Shown here in pieces: positions 1-8,690 of a stretch of DNA of 20,567 nucleotides. Below the pieces are notes generated by a model. It saw only the letters and a program-made list of their open reading frames with translations, was not told the origin of the DNA and did not search any database. This DNA comes from Rhodococcus sp. IITR03 (lineage in GTDB: Bacteria; Actinomycetota; Actinomycetes; Mycobacteriales; Mycobacteriaceae), in NCBI GenBank assembly GCA_001017865.1, contig LATQ01000285.1, forward strand, positions 1-20,567. The letters run 5' to 3'. The position numbers were made by a program, and so were the translations under genes. How positions within the stretch are numbered: the first letter of the stretch is position 1; every line of letters starts with the position of its first letter.

Positions 1-2147
1 GTGGTGGGCTCGGCGCGAACCGGACTACGACCTGCGGCCCAGTACCTCCCCGAGTCCGAGCACGACCTGGCCTTCGCGAGTCTGGTGTACGGGTGGGGCC
101 TGGTCGCCGGCATCGCGGTGGTGGCGGCCGTCGTGATCATCGTGTGGCGTTCCGTGGTCGCCGCCCGCGTCGCACGCACCCGGGAGGCGGCACTCGTCGC
201 AGCGGGCATCGGCGGTGTGTTCGGGCTGCACACCGTCGTGTCGGTGGCCCAGAGCCTGTCGCTGCTGCCGCACACCGGTATGCCGATCCCGATCTTCAGT
301 TACGGAGGCACCGCTCGATCATCGGATTCGTCTCGATCGGATTGGTGCTCGCGGTGCGCCGCGACGGCGTGACCCGGCCGCTGTGGGTGACCGAACCCAA
401 GAAGCGCCGCCTGCCGCGAGGCGTGTCGGTGGGTGCGCTGACGCTGACGGCCTCGCTCGCCGCGATGTCGGTGTTCGCGTGGCAGATGCAGACCGCGCAC
501 GGCACCGAGTTCCGCGCGACGAGCGACACGCAGATGCTGCGCTGCATCCGCCTGCCCGCCGAACGCGGCCACATCCTCGACCGAGCCGGCCTTCCCGTGG
601 CGACCAACGTCGCCGAGTACACCGTCGCGGTGGTCGCCCGGATGTTCGCCGAGGGCGTCCCGTCGGCGCGTTACGAACTCGCCGCATTGCTCGGCATGCC
701 CCCGGAGAAGCTCGACGAGGAACTGCGGAGCAGTACCGGCGGGGACCTGCAAGTCGTGCTCGGACGCGTCGGGCCCGAACAGGCCCGGGCGATCGTGGAC
801 GCTCAGCTGCCTGGGTGCTCGTCTACCCGACGGGGCGCAGGCAGTACCCGCACGGAGAGGTGCTGGCGTCGCTCCTCGGGTACGTCGGCATCGCGGACGA
901 GCAGGACATGGAGCTGTGGCCGACACTCGCACTCGGATCACGGGTGGGCAAGGCCGGGCTCGAGCGCCAGTACGACGCGTTGCTGCGTGGCGTCGACGGC
1001 AGGCAGTGCGTGTACGTCGATCCGTCCGGGCGCCGGTGGGCACGGGGGAGCGGGTGGATCCGATCCGCGGCCACGACCTGCGATTGCACCTCGATCTCGG
1101 CATGCAGCAGGCCGCGACCGACGCGCTCGCACAGACGGTGCGCGCCAGCGGCGGCGACCTCGGTGCGGCGGTCGTGATGGACGCCCGCACCGGTGCGGTA
1201 CTGGCGTTGGCCAGCGTTCCCGGCTACGACAACAACGTCTACGGACCCCCGGCCGACCTCGCCGCGATCGCGGCGCAGACCGCGGCATCGGGTCCGGGCC
1301 GCATGCTCAATCACGCGGTGCAGACGGCGGTACCACCCGGCTCGACGTTCAAGATCGTGACAGCGTCGACGAACGCCGCGTTCGACGTGCTGTCCCCGGA
1401 CGCCTTCCTGGCGGGTGGGGCGGCGTACACCTACGGCGGTCACACCTTCGCCAACTGGCAGCCGATGGGCCCGAACAACTTGCTCGGGGCGATCCAGTGG
1501 TCCGACAACGTCTACTTCTACCAACTCGCCGATCTTCTCGGTCCCCACCGCATCGCGCAGACCGCCGCCGAACTCGGCGCCGGTGCTCTCTCGGGGATCG
1601 ACCTGCCCGCCGAATCCGCGGGTTTCGTCGGCACCCCGGAGAACGTGGAGAGTATCGGCGGTGCCTGGTATCCGGGCTCGACCCTGCTCATGGGTATCGG
1701 TCAGGGCACCGTCACGGCCACGCCGATCCAGGTCGCGCGGTGGACGGCGGGTATCGCGTCGGGTCAGATGGTGACCCCGAAGCTCGCAGCTGCCTACGGA
1801 CCCGGTGACGCAGTTCCGATTCCCACCGAGGAGCCGCGCCGGTTGTCGTTCGCGGACAGCTCGAACCGGTACGGGCGGGCATGCGGGCGTCGGCTTCGGC
1901 CGGCACCGCCGGTCAGCTCGCGAGCTTGCCGGTGACGGCCGCCGCCAAGACCGGCACGGCAGAGGATCCGTCGGCACCGGGCAAGGGACTCAACGCGTGG
2001 TTCTCCGCGGTGGTGCCCGCCGAGTCGCCGGAGGTCGTGGTGACGGCGCTGGTACGTGGCGGTGGTTTCGGATCGGCCACCTCGGGACCGGTCGTCAAGG
2101 GTCTGCTCGAGCGTTACCTCGCGCAGCTCCGGACGCCGAATCCCTGA
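1..2147 (+). CDS. SEDS glycosyltransferase (FtsW/RodA) C-terminus fused to class B penicillin-binding protein, 5'-partial, frameshifted
   Basis: The gene enters from the left edge. Residues 1-120 resemble the last membrane helices of FtsW/RodA peptidoglycan polymerases, including the conserved loop PIPIFSYGGTA. The frame then continues with no stop into one more hydrophobic stretch, a PBP dimerisation region (RGHILDRAG) and a transpeptidase domain. All three penicillin-binding motifs are present: PGSTFK (SxxK, about 1342), SDN (about 1502) and KTGTAE (about 1948). The product should polymerise and cross-link peptidoglycan at the membrane. Four breaks (about 314, 813, 1035, 1863) each fit one lost base; adding G at 813, 1035 and 1863 restores the expected sequence. 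An alternative is two genes, with the PBP starting at GTG 369. This would require a further undetected frame error, because FtsW has no stop in its own frame before the PBP. The stop at 2145-2147 lies 4 bp from the convergent mreB stop. Confidence 0.85.
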
Positions 2148-2151
2148 CAGG

Positions 2152-3138
2152 TCAGGCGGCGTAGGCGGCGATCACGTCGGCGTGCTCGATGCACGAGTCG
2201 CGCCCTCGGCGACGCAGGTGAGCGGCCGCTCGGCCGTCTTCACCGGCAGGCCGAAGGCCTCCTCGAGCAGCTGCGGCACGCCGCGCAGCATCGATCCTCC
2301 GCCGATCGCCAGGATGCCTTCGGACATCACGTCGCTGATCGCGCGCGGCGGCAGGTCGTCGAGGCAGCTCGACAGCGTCTGCACGATGCTCGTCGTGGTG
2401 GGCCGAACCGCATCCATGATCTCCTCGGTCTCGAGCGTCACCAGACGCGCGCGGCCGGTCGCGGCGTCGCGACTCGACCACGAGCGACCGTTCGTCGGCG
2501 GTCTCGGGCGCACCCACTTTGGCACGCTCGGCAGTGAGTTCACCGACGAGGATCTGGTGTTCTGCGCGGAGATACCGGAGGATCGCGCTCGTCAGGTCGT
2601 CCCCGGCGATGCGGCAACTGCGGTGCGACAGGACACCGCCGTAGCAGAGAGCTGTGACTTCCGAAGTGCCACCGCCGATGTCGACGACGAGATGGGTCCG
2701 GGGCTCGAGCGGGTCGATCCCGCAGCCGATGGCACCGGCGACCGGCTCGGGAATCAACCCGACCTTCCGCAGGCCGGCCTCGTGCCCCACCTCGAGCAGC
2801 GCCCGACGCTCGAGCGGCGTGGCCCCGGCGGGAGCTGCGATGACGCCCACGGGCCGGATGCCGTAGCGGCGGCGCGGCGCGAGCTGGGCGAGCACGGCCG
2901 TGACGAATGTCCGTGCCGTTTCGAGATCGACGATCACCCCGTCGCGTATGGGGTGGACGGGAGTGATCCCACCGGGTGTGCGGTCGACGAGGTCGCTCGC
3001 CTCCTTGCCGATCGCGAGCGCGCGGCGCGGTTCCTTCGTCCGAACCATCATCAGTGACGGTTCGTTGAGGACTATGCCTTCGTCGGGAGTTCCGACGACG
3101 GTGTTGGCTGTTCCGAGATCGATACCGAATCCACGCAC
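2152..3138 (-). CDS. mreB: MreB-like rod-shape actin homolog, frameshifted
   Basis: This is a bacterial actin of the MreB/Mbl family, an ATP-dependent filament former that usually organises lateral wall synthesis with SEDS/PBP enzymes. Phosphate-1 loop GIDLGTANTVV is at residues 4-14, phosphate-2 loop DIGGGTSE lies in the middle, and the adenosine motif AIGGGSMLRG is near the C-terminus. Length is about 329 residues, normal for the family. I chose GTG at 3138 because a strong ribosome site (GGAGG, 5-nt spacing) precedes it and it places the phosphate-1 loop at the N-terminus; the open frame upstream has no family similarity. Two breaks occur: about 2470-2477 (net +1 or -2, in the region matching MreB GRDLVTG) and about 2199 (one lost G). 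The end at 2152 follows from repairing the second; unrepaired, the frame stops at 2172. It converges on the SEDS-PBP gene. Confidence 0.87.
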   Translation of the reverse strand: MRGFGIDLGTANTVVGTPDEGIVLNEPSLMMVRTKEPRRALAIGKEASDLVDRTPGGITPVHPIRDGVIVDLETARTFVTAVLAQLAPRRRYGIRPVGVIAAPAGATPLERRALLEVGHEAGLRKVGLIPEPVAGAIGCGIDPLEPRTHLVVDIGGGTSEVTALCYGGVLSHRSCRIAGDDLTSAILRYLRAEHQILVGELTAERAKVGAPETADERSLVVESRRRDRPRASGDARDRGDHGCGSAHHDEHRADAVELPRRPAAARDQRRDVRRHPGDRRRIDAARRAAAARGGLRPAGEDGRAAAHLRRRGRDSCIEHADVIAAYAA

Positions 3139-3422
3139 GTCGGCCTCCGAAAGAGTCCAGCAGGGTTGTTTCCGATGATGTGGTGCAGAGGCATTAGGGG
3201 AATGTGGTGCCCCAAAGTTACCGCTGTCGAATAACCTGCAGAGCGGTGTTTGCCGGAATGATATTTTCGTGGCCCGCACAGCGTTCGGTGGGCGACCGGG
3301 CCGTGACCTAGGTTCGGGGACGCGCGGCCGACCGCACTCGATGGTGCGATCGCTTCCGTTGCGTTGCAATGGAAGCGGGCAACGCGGCGTCTACGAATCG
3401 ATTCCAGTCCTAGCCTGGAGAA
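3139..3422. other. Divergent intergenic region between mreB and the NmrA-like gene
   Basis: This 284-bp stretch has no convincing gene. It must hold the promoters for mreB (leftward) and the NAD(P)-binding gene (rightward). It contains an AT-richer patch around 3220-3275 and a strong palindrome at 3351-3377, listed separately. I could not assign -35/-10 boxes with confidence for either direction. Confidence 0.6.
3351..3377. promoter_or_regulatory. 27-bp near-perfect palindrome, candidate operator
   Basis: The left arm CGCTTCCGTTGCG (3351-3363) pairs with the right arm TGCAATGGAAGCG (3365-3377) around a single central T. Eleven of 13 pairs are Watson-Crick and two are G-T. It lies 46-72 bp upstream of the ATG of the NmrA-like gene, where a dimeric repressor would act. 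Its size and dyad symmetry suit a TetR-type site. No TetR gene is in the window, so the regulator is unknown. Confidence 0.5.
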
Positions 3423-4226
3423 ATGACGATTCTCGTAACGGGGGCGACCGGAAACGTCGGCAGACTCGTGGTGGACGAACTGGTGCGGGCAGGCACCGCG
3501 GGTGTTCGCGCACTGACAGTGGATCCCACTCGGGCGGCACTACCCGCGGGTGTGGAGGTGGTGAAAGGGTATGTGGGCAGACCGCAATCCCTCGACGGCG
3601 TCTTCAATGGCATCGACACCGTCTATCTTGCTCCGGTTCCGGCCGTAGCGCGCGATGTTGCGGTACTCGCCCGGGATGCGGGTGCGCAACGGTTCGTCAC
3701 CCTCACCGGAGGGCCCGGGACGGAGTGGCACGGCATCGAGGCCGACGTCGAAGCATCGGGTCTGCCGTGCACGCATCTCGAACCGGGGGAGTTCATGGCG
3801 AACGCGACCATCTTCGCCGGGCAGATCCGCACGACCGGCCGGGTCCTCGGCGCCTATCCCACGGCGGCGAACGCTCCGATCGCTCTCGAGGACATCGCCG
3901 CGGTCGCGGCCCGCGCACTGCTCGACGACTCGCATGCCGGCCGGACGTACGACCTGACCGGACCGGAGTCGCTGACCCACCCGCAGATCGTCCACGAGAT
4001 CGGACGGGCCCTCGGCCGCGACGTGCCGTTCGTCGAAGTGCCACGCGAGGAGGCCGAAGCGGTGCTCGCCGACGTGATGGGGGAGTACGCCGGTTGGTAT
4101 CTCGACGGTCGAGCCGCGCTCGTCGGCAACCCGCAAGTGCCGACGACGGCGGTCGCGGACGTGCTCGGCCGGCCTGCGACGACCTTCGCGCAGTGGGCCG
4201 CCGCGCACGTCGACGAGTTCCGCTGA
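3423..4226 (+). CDS. NmrA-like atypical short-chain dehydrogenase / NAD(P)-binding protein
   Basis: The gene is intact at 267 residues. The N-terminus carries the dinucleotide-binding glycine motif of atypical SDRs (TGATGNVG, residues 6-13), followed by a Rossmann fold. The protein resembles NmrA/HSCARG-type proteins and NAD(P)H-dependent sugar or quinone reductase-like SDRs. A classical Tyr-x-x-x-Lys catalytic pair is not evident, so it may be a redox sensor or a reductase with unknown substrate. The ATG at 3423 follows a TGGAG ribosome-binding sequence. The gene stands alone, with a palindrome upstream (3351-3377), and converges with the winged-helix gene, with 3 bp between the stops. It is one of the few genes here without a frame break. 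Confidence 0.85.
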   Translation: MTILVTGATGNVGRLVVDELVRAGTAGVRALTVDPTRAALPAGVEVVKGYVGRPQSLDGVFNGIDTVYLAPVPAVARDVAVLARDAGAQRFVTLTGGPGTEWHGIEADVEASGLPCTHLEPGEFMANATIFAGQIRTTGRVLGAYPTAANAPIALEDIAAVAARALLDDSHAGRTYDLTGPESLTHPQIVHEIGRALGRDVPFVEVPREEAEAVLADVMGEYAGWYLDGRAALVGNPQVPTTAVADVLGRPATTFAQWAAAHVDEFR

Positions 4227-4229
4227 GGT

Positions 4230-4795
4230 CTACTCCTCCGAGCGCTTCTCCTCTTCGGAAGCAGCGCCGGGAGGAACCGGTATCACCGCGGTCGTCAGGG
4301 TGATGCGCATCCGGTCGTCACCGGTATCAATGCGATACGGGGCGAGGATGTCGGCGAACCTGCTCTGGATCTCCGCGAGATCGTCGGTGGTGACGTAGAG
4401 CGGGGTGGTACCGAAGCCAGATAGTCCCGCAGGCTCCGATCGTCGTCCTCGATGAACTTGTCGAAGCTCTCGCCGAGCGCACCCAGGAAGGTGACGAAGG
4501 CATTGCGCAGTTCGGCGTCGCTCATCGCGGCGAGGTCGTCGTGGCCGACGTGTGCCATGCGGTCGCCGAGCGCGAGGGTGCGTTCGACGGTCCCGCGCAC
4601 GCGACGTTCGTCGACGACGGTGACGATCTCGGCGTCGATCAATGCTGCGACGTGTCGGTAGAGCGTGGCCTGGGTGACGTCGGGAAGTGCCGACCGGAGT
4701 TCGCTCGTAGTCAGCTGCCGTCCTCCGAGTTGCTGCACGATCCGCAGCCGAACCGGATGCAGCACGACTTTCGCAATCGGGGACGTCTTCGTCAT
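4230..4795 (-). CDS. Winged-helix (ArsR-like) transcriptional regulator, frameshifted
   Basis: A small DNA-binding regulator of about 188 residues. Residues 8-75 form a winged helix-turn-helix (HPVRLRIVQQL, then TTSELRSALPDVTQATLYRHVAAL), in the style of ArsR-type or PadR-like proteins. The rest is helical and acidic and is probably for dimerisation or effector sensing. One break at about 4417 fits a lost G; repair gives DYLGFGTTPLYV and runs to a TAG at 4230-4232, only 3 bp from the convergent gene's stop. Unrepaired, it ends at 4295 with an unrelated basic tail. A TTATCA-CCC-TGATAA palindrome sits 20-34 bp upstream of the start, so autoregulation is likely. The effector is unknown. Confidence 0.78.
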
Positions 4796-4814
4796 CGGTA
4801 CCTACCCATCATTG

Positions 4815-4829
4815 TTATCACCCTGATAA
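4815..4829. promoter_or_regulatory. Candidate operator TTATCA-CCC-TGATAA in a divergent promoter region
   Basis: Perfect 6-bp inverted arms, TTATCA (4815-4820) and TGATAA (4824-4829), are separated by CCC. The site lies between the divergent winged-helix gene (start 4795) and the small gene starting at 4878. The rightward sequence GATAAT (4825-4830) resembles a -10 box and overlaps the right arm. The adjacent winged-helix protein is the obvious candidate binder. Confidence 0.5.
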
Positions 4830-4877
4830 TGTTCTCAGTGCTGTAGCCAGTTTACCGTCGACGGAAGGTCCGACGTC

Positions 4878-5257
4878 ATGGCCGAAACGACATACGACAA
4901 CGCAACCCTCCACCTGTCCTTCTCTCGGTGGGAAGCCTTTCTGGTCCGCCGCGCCGCGATGGAGATGCCGATCTCGGCGATCACCCGTGTGGAGGTCCTC
5001 CCGGGATGGACGTCCGAGATCCTCGGCATCAGATCGGGCATGGTGATCTCCGGCCTCTTGAAAGTGGGCACCTTTCGGCACCCGCTCGGCATCAAGCGCC
5101 TGGTCGCCATGAAGCGAGGTCATCCGGTGCTGCGCGTCGCGCTGGGTGGCCCCGGCGTCGAGTTCGACGAACTTCTCCTGAGTTCTCCTGAGGCGTACAC
5201 CCTCGCGGACGCCCTGCGCTCGGCCGGGGGTCCGATGAGCGGCGGCTCAGTCGGTGA
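4878..5257 (+). CDS. Small conserved-looking protein of unknown function, 3' end uncertain
   Basis: About 120 residues, starting with METTYDNATLH-like sequence after ATG 4878 (ribosome site GGAAGG, 9-nt spacing). It has no signal peptide or membrane helix. The alternating beta-strand pattern (LHLSFSRWEAFLV, ITRVEVLPGW, VLRVALGG) recalls small PH-like or beta-barrel domains, but I do not recognise the family. The open frame continues to 5693, antiparallel through the whole GntR gene, which is implausible. One lost G in the five-G run at 5226-5230 would end the protein at TGA 5255-5257, just overlapping the GntR stop. It is divergent from the winged-helix regulator and may share its operator. 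Confidence 0.6.
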
Positions 5258-5911
5258 GTTCCGCGAACAGTGCCCGCGCCGCCTCCACGGTGGCGTTCTC
5301 GTCGCCGGCGATAACGGCGGTGACCAGGGTGGTGTGTTCGGGTTCGAAACCGAGACCGGTGACGCGGACGTGCCGGTCGATGGTCCGCCGGATCGACGGG
5401 AGCAGCGAGTCGTAGAACTCGAGGTACACCGCGTTGTGGCTGGCCTCGACGATGCGCGGTGGAGGCGACGTCGGCGGCCACCGCGGCGTCGGTGTCGGAT
5501 CCGGCGAACAACCGGTTGCGTTCGGCGAGCAACTGCTCGAGCCGGGCCACGTCGTCGGGGGTGCGTCGGCGCGCGGCCAGGACGGGCGGCGGTGACGTCG
5601 AGTGCCTGCCGCAGTTCGAGGACGTCGCGTTCGTGGGCGGTGGCGAAGTACTTGCCGAGGGTGCCGGTGACGTCGGAGGTCGCGATGACATAGGTGCCCG
5701 AGCCCTGCCGGCGTTCGAGCATGCCGGTATGGACGAGTGCCTGCACGGCCTCGCGGACGGTGTTGCGTCCGGTGCCGGTGAACTCGCACAGCTGCGGTTC
5801 GGTGGGGATCTTCTCGCCCACCTTCCAGCGTCCGCTGCAGATCTCACTGCGCAACTGCTCGGTGACCTGCTCGATCAGGTTCGTCCGCTGAACAGGTTTT
5901 CCCAAAGTCAT
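5247..5911 (-). CDS. GntR-family regulator, FadR/FCD subfamily, frameshifted
   Basis: The N-terminal winged helix (residues about 12-80; GEKIPTEPQL and GTGRNTVREAVQAL) is classic GntR. The C-terminal part is an FCD effector domain, usually binding small carboxylates with a metal. Repairing the breaks restores the FHRAIVEASHN segment, which carries a metal-ligand histidine of the family. Breaks: about 5584-5586 (one extra C on the coding strand; removal gives DVTAAVLAARRR) and about 5453-5463 (two lost bases). The start at 5911 follows AGGATGA. The gene diverges from the MFS transporter with only 11 bp between start codons, and a palindrome (5915-5927) lies in that gap, so it probably controls the transporter and itself. 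The ligand cannot be read from the sequence. Confidence 0.85.
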
Positions 5912-5914
5912 CCC

Positions 5915-5927
5915 ATCATCCTATGAT
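5915..5927. promoter_or_regulatory. Candidate GntR operator ATCAT-CCT-ATGAT overlapping a -10 box
   Basis: Perfect 5-bp arms ATCAT (5915-5919) and ATGAT (5923-5927) flank CCT, between the GntR start and the transporter start. TATGAT (5922-5927) is a good rightward -10 box. Transcription would then begin near 5934-5935, exactly at the GTG at 5935, suggesting a leaderless transporter mRNA. No strong -35 is visible. Confidence 0.5.
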
Positions 5928-7143
5928 TTCCGGTGTGAGTCTTCTGCGTGGTCGGCTGCTGGTGTTCTGTGCGATCGCGATGTCGGCCCTCGTGCTGAGA
6001 CTCGCGGTCACTTCGTTCAGCCCGCTCGCCGCGCAGATCAGTGAGGAGATCGGCTTCTCGTCCACGGTCGTCGGCGTGTTCGGCATGATCCCGACCGCAA
6101 TGTTCGCGGCTTTCGGCCTCGCCACCCCGGCGCTCGGCCGACGATGGGGGCTCGAACGCACCGCGCTGATCGCGATGCTCATGGCCGGTGTGGGCATGGC
6201 GACCCGCGCGCTCATGACCGACACGTGGTCGCTGCTGCTCCTGTCGGGGCTCGCGCTCGGTGGGATGGGCATCGGCAACGTCGTCATCCCTCCTCTGGTC
6301 AAGCGCTACTTCTCCGACACGCTGGCACTCGTCAGTTCGGTATACATCGTCGGCGTGCAGTTGAGCACCATCGTGCCCGCCTTCGTCGCGGTTCCCCTCG
6401 CCGACGCCTTCGGCTGGCGCGTCTCGCTCGGAGTGTGGGCGCTCATCGGGTTCGCCGCGGCTGTTCCGTGGGTGTGGGTGCTGCTGCGTCATCGGAACGC
6501 CGATGCCGGGGACGTGGCTCCCGTCGACCGGAACGTCGACGGCAGGGTGTGGCGGTCGCCGGTGGGCTGGGGAATGGCCGGCATGTTCGGCATGACGTCC
6601 CTCGTCACCTACTCGATGTTCACGTGGATCCCGGACATCCTCGCCGACGCCGGTGCCAGCGCTGCCTTCGGCGGTGCGATGGTGGGCTTGTTCGCCCTGC
6701 TCGGGCTGGTCTCAGCGTTCGGCGCTCCGTCGCTGTGCGCGCGGATGGAGAATCCGTTCCCGGTGGTCGTGGCGTGTGCGTCGTGCTTCCTCATCGCGTT
6801 CGCCGGTCTGTGGATCGCGCCGATGAGTGCCCCGATCCTGTGGATCGTGCTGCTCGGACTCGGGCCGAGCACGTTCCCGATGGCCTTGACTCTCATCAAC
6901 CTGCGCTCCCGCAGCCACGCCGGATCCGCGGCCCTGTCGGGCTTCACGCAGGGCGTCGGTTACACCGTCGCGTGCCTGGGCCCGCTGCTGTTCGGTGTCT
7001 TCCACGACCTCACCTCGGGCTGGACGGCCTCGTTCGCCTTCATGACGGTCGCCGTCGCGGTACTGGTGACCGGTGCCTATCAGGCCTGCAAGCCGCGGGT
7101 GGTCGAGGACAGCTGGAACGCCCGCCCGATTTCGGTGGGTTAG
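5923..7143 (+). CDS. MFS transporter, CynX/NimT-like
   Basis: An intact 12-helix major facilitator protein of up to 406 residues. Layout and sequence (opening LRLAVTSFSPLAAQI, then GVFGMIPTAMFAAFGLATPAL) resemble the CynX/NimT group, whose characterised members move cyanate, 2-nitroimidazole or other small organic anions; the substrate here is unknown. Two starts are possible: ATG 5923, or GTG 5935 which would be leaderless behind TATGAT at 5922-5927. I list the longer form. It is divergently paired with the GntR regulator, its likely controller. The last codons form the left arm of a long hairpin (7127-7177). Confidence 0.85.
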   Translation: MISGVSLLRGRLLVFCAIAMSALVLRLAVTSFSPLAAQISEEIGFSSTVVGVFGMIPTAMFAAFGLATPALGRRWGLERTALIAMLMAGVGMATRALMTDTWSLLLLSGLALGGMGIGNVVIPPLVKRYFSDTLALVSSVYIVGVQLSTIVPAFVAVPLADAFGWRVSLGVWALIGFAAAVPWVWVLLRHRNADAGDVAPVDRNVDGRVWRSPVGWGMAGMFGMTSLVTYSMFTWIPDILADAGASAAFGGAMVGLFALLGLVSAFGAPSLCARMENPFPVVVACASCFLIAFAGLWIAPMSAPILWIVLLGLGPSTFPMALTLINLRSRSHAGSAALSGFTQGVGYTVACLGPLLFGVFHDLTSGWTASFAFMTVAVAVLVTGAYQACKPRVVEDSWNARPISVG

Positions 7144-7177
7144 ACCCCGCTCGGCGGGGCCGGATCCACCGAAATCG
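7127..7177 (+). terminator. Long hairpin overlapping the MFS stop codon
   Basis: The outer stem CGATTTCGGTGG (7127-7138) pairs perfectly with CCACCGAAATCG (7166-7177). The inner stem CCCCGC (7145-7150) pairs with GCGGGG (7154-7159) around a TCG loop. The stop TAG (7141-7143) lies inside the structure. There is no T tract, as is common for actinobacterial terminators. The same opening motif recurs at 8691. Confidence 0.65.
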
Positions 7178-7323
7178 TCGTTCGGTCCTGAGCCTTCCGG
7201 GAACGTCCCATTGAGCGGGCGCATCCTTGGATCGTCTCGCCCGGGTCGACAGAGTCGAAGTGATGGGCATCACGCAACCGCTGTGACCCATCGACTCCGT
7301 CCCTGCGACCCCAGGAGTACTGA

Positions 7324-8687
7324 ATGGAGCAGCCTGCGTCGACCCCGACCGAGGAAACGAACACAGCGCGCGACGTACAGAGCCCGCCGTCAGGTGACAT
7401 CGCGCAACTGCGGAAGGTCACCCTGTCGAGCCTGCTCGGCACCACCATCGAGTACTACGACTTCCTGCTCTACAGCACGATGGCCGCCCTCGTCTTCGGC
7501 GACCTGTTCTTCCCGTCGTCGAACTCGGCGGTCTCGACGATCGCCGCCTTCGGGACACTCGCGGCCGGATACGTCGCGCGACCGCTGGGCGGCCTGGTGT
7601 TCGGGCACTTCGGCGATCGGCTCGGACGCAAGTCGATGCTCGTCATCACGATGGTGATGATGGGTATCGCCAGCTTCGCGATCGGCATCCTTCCCACCTA
7701 CGAACAGATCGGCATGCTGGCGCCCGTCCTTCTCGTGACGCTGCGTGTCGTGCAGGGTGTCGCCGTCGGTGGCGAGTGGGGTGGCGCGGCACTGATGGTC
7801 GCCGAGCACTCCGACGACCGTCGTCGCGGACTGTGGACCGGCCTCATGCAGCTCGGTTCGCCGATCGGATTCCTGTTGTCGACGTCGGCTGTGATGCTCG
7901 CGACCCTGCTGCCGGACGAGTCGTTCGAATCGTGGGGATGGCGACTGCCGTTCATCGCCAGCGCAGCGCTTCTGGCGATCGGCCTCTACGTGCGCATGAG
8001 TGTCGTTGAGAGTCCTGTCTTCGAGCAGGCCGCGGCGAGAGCGGAGGACGCCGCGGAGGCGAAACCACCGGTGCTGCAGTTGCTCCGGCGTCCGCGCCCG
8101 CTCATCCTTGCGTGTGCGGTGGGTATCGGCCCGTTCGCGATGACGGCTCTGATCACGTCGCACATCATCGCCTACACGACATCGGTGGGATACAGCTCGT
8201 CGACCGTCATGCGGATTCTGGTGCTGATGTCGGTCGTCTCGATCTTCGCGATCCCCGGCTTCTCGGCGTTGTCCGACCGCGTGGGACGTCGCGCGGTGAG
8301 CCTCACGGGTGCGGCCGTCGCGGTGCTGTACGCCTTCCCGCTGTACATGATGATCAACACGGGTTCGATCGCGCTGCTCACGGTCGCGTTGCTGTTCGGG
8401 CAGGTCGTGCAGTCGGCGATGTACGCGCCGCTCGCACCGATGCTGTCGGAGATGTTCGGCACCGACGTCCGGTACACCGGGGTGTCGTTCGGCTACCAGT
8501 TCGCCAGCCTGATCGGCGCCGGCTTCACACCGATGATCGCGGCGAGCCTGCTGGTCGCGTCGGACGGATCGAGCCTGCCGCTGAGCCTCATCCTCGTCGG
8601 TACGCGTGTGTGACGATCCTCGCCGCGTGGATCGCATCGGAAACCCGCGGCAAGAACCTCGCCGCTGCCCGGACCGAACAGAACTGA
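7324..8687 (+). CDS. MHS-family MFS transporter (metabolite:H+ symporter), frameshifted near the end
   Basis: A 12-helix transporter of about 454 residues. The family signatures are clear: IEYYDFLLYS in helix 1, PLGGLVFGHFGDRLGRK in the 2-3 loop, and GVAVGGEWGGAALMVAEH in helix 4. MHS proteins import shikimate, proline/betaine, dicarboxylates and similar compounds with protons; the substrate here cannot be assigned. AGGAG with 6-nt spacing supports ATG 7324. One break (about 8604-8608, one lost base) would truncate at 8613; repair gives CVTILAAWIASETRGKNL, the usual MHS ending (SETRGKxL). It is separated from the upstream MFS gene by a terminator hairpin and about 150 bp, and is followed by another hairpin, so it is probably its own transcription unit. 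Confidence 0.86.
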
Positions 8688-8690
8688 CGT

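Noticed and set aside
93..1808. A 571-residue open frame running through the SEDS-PBP region
   Set aside because: Only the part from about 315 to 812 is real coding; the remainder is Arg/Gly-rich out-of-frame translation typical of high-GC DNA.
4878..5693. Extension of the small gene to 271 residues
   Set aside because: The extension runs antiparallel through the whole GntR gene and its translation is low-complexity Arg/Gly/Pro; one lost G near 5226 explains it.
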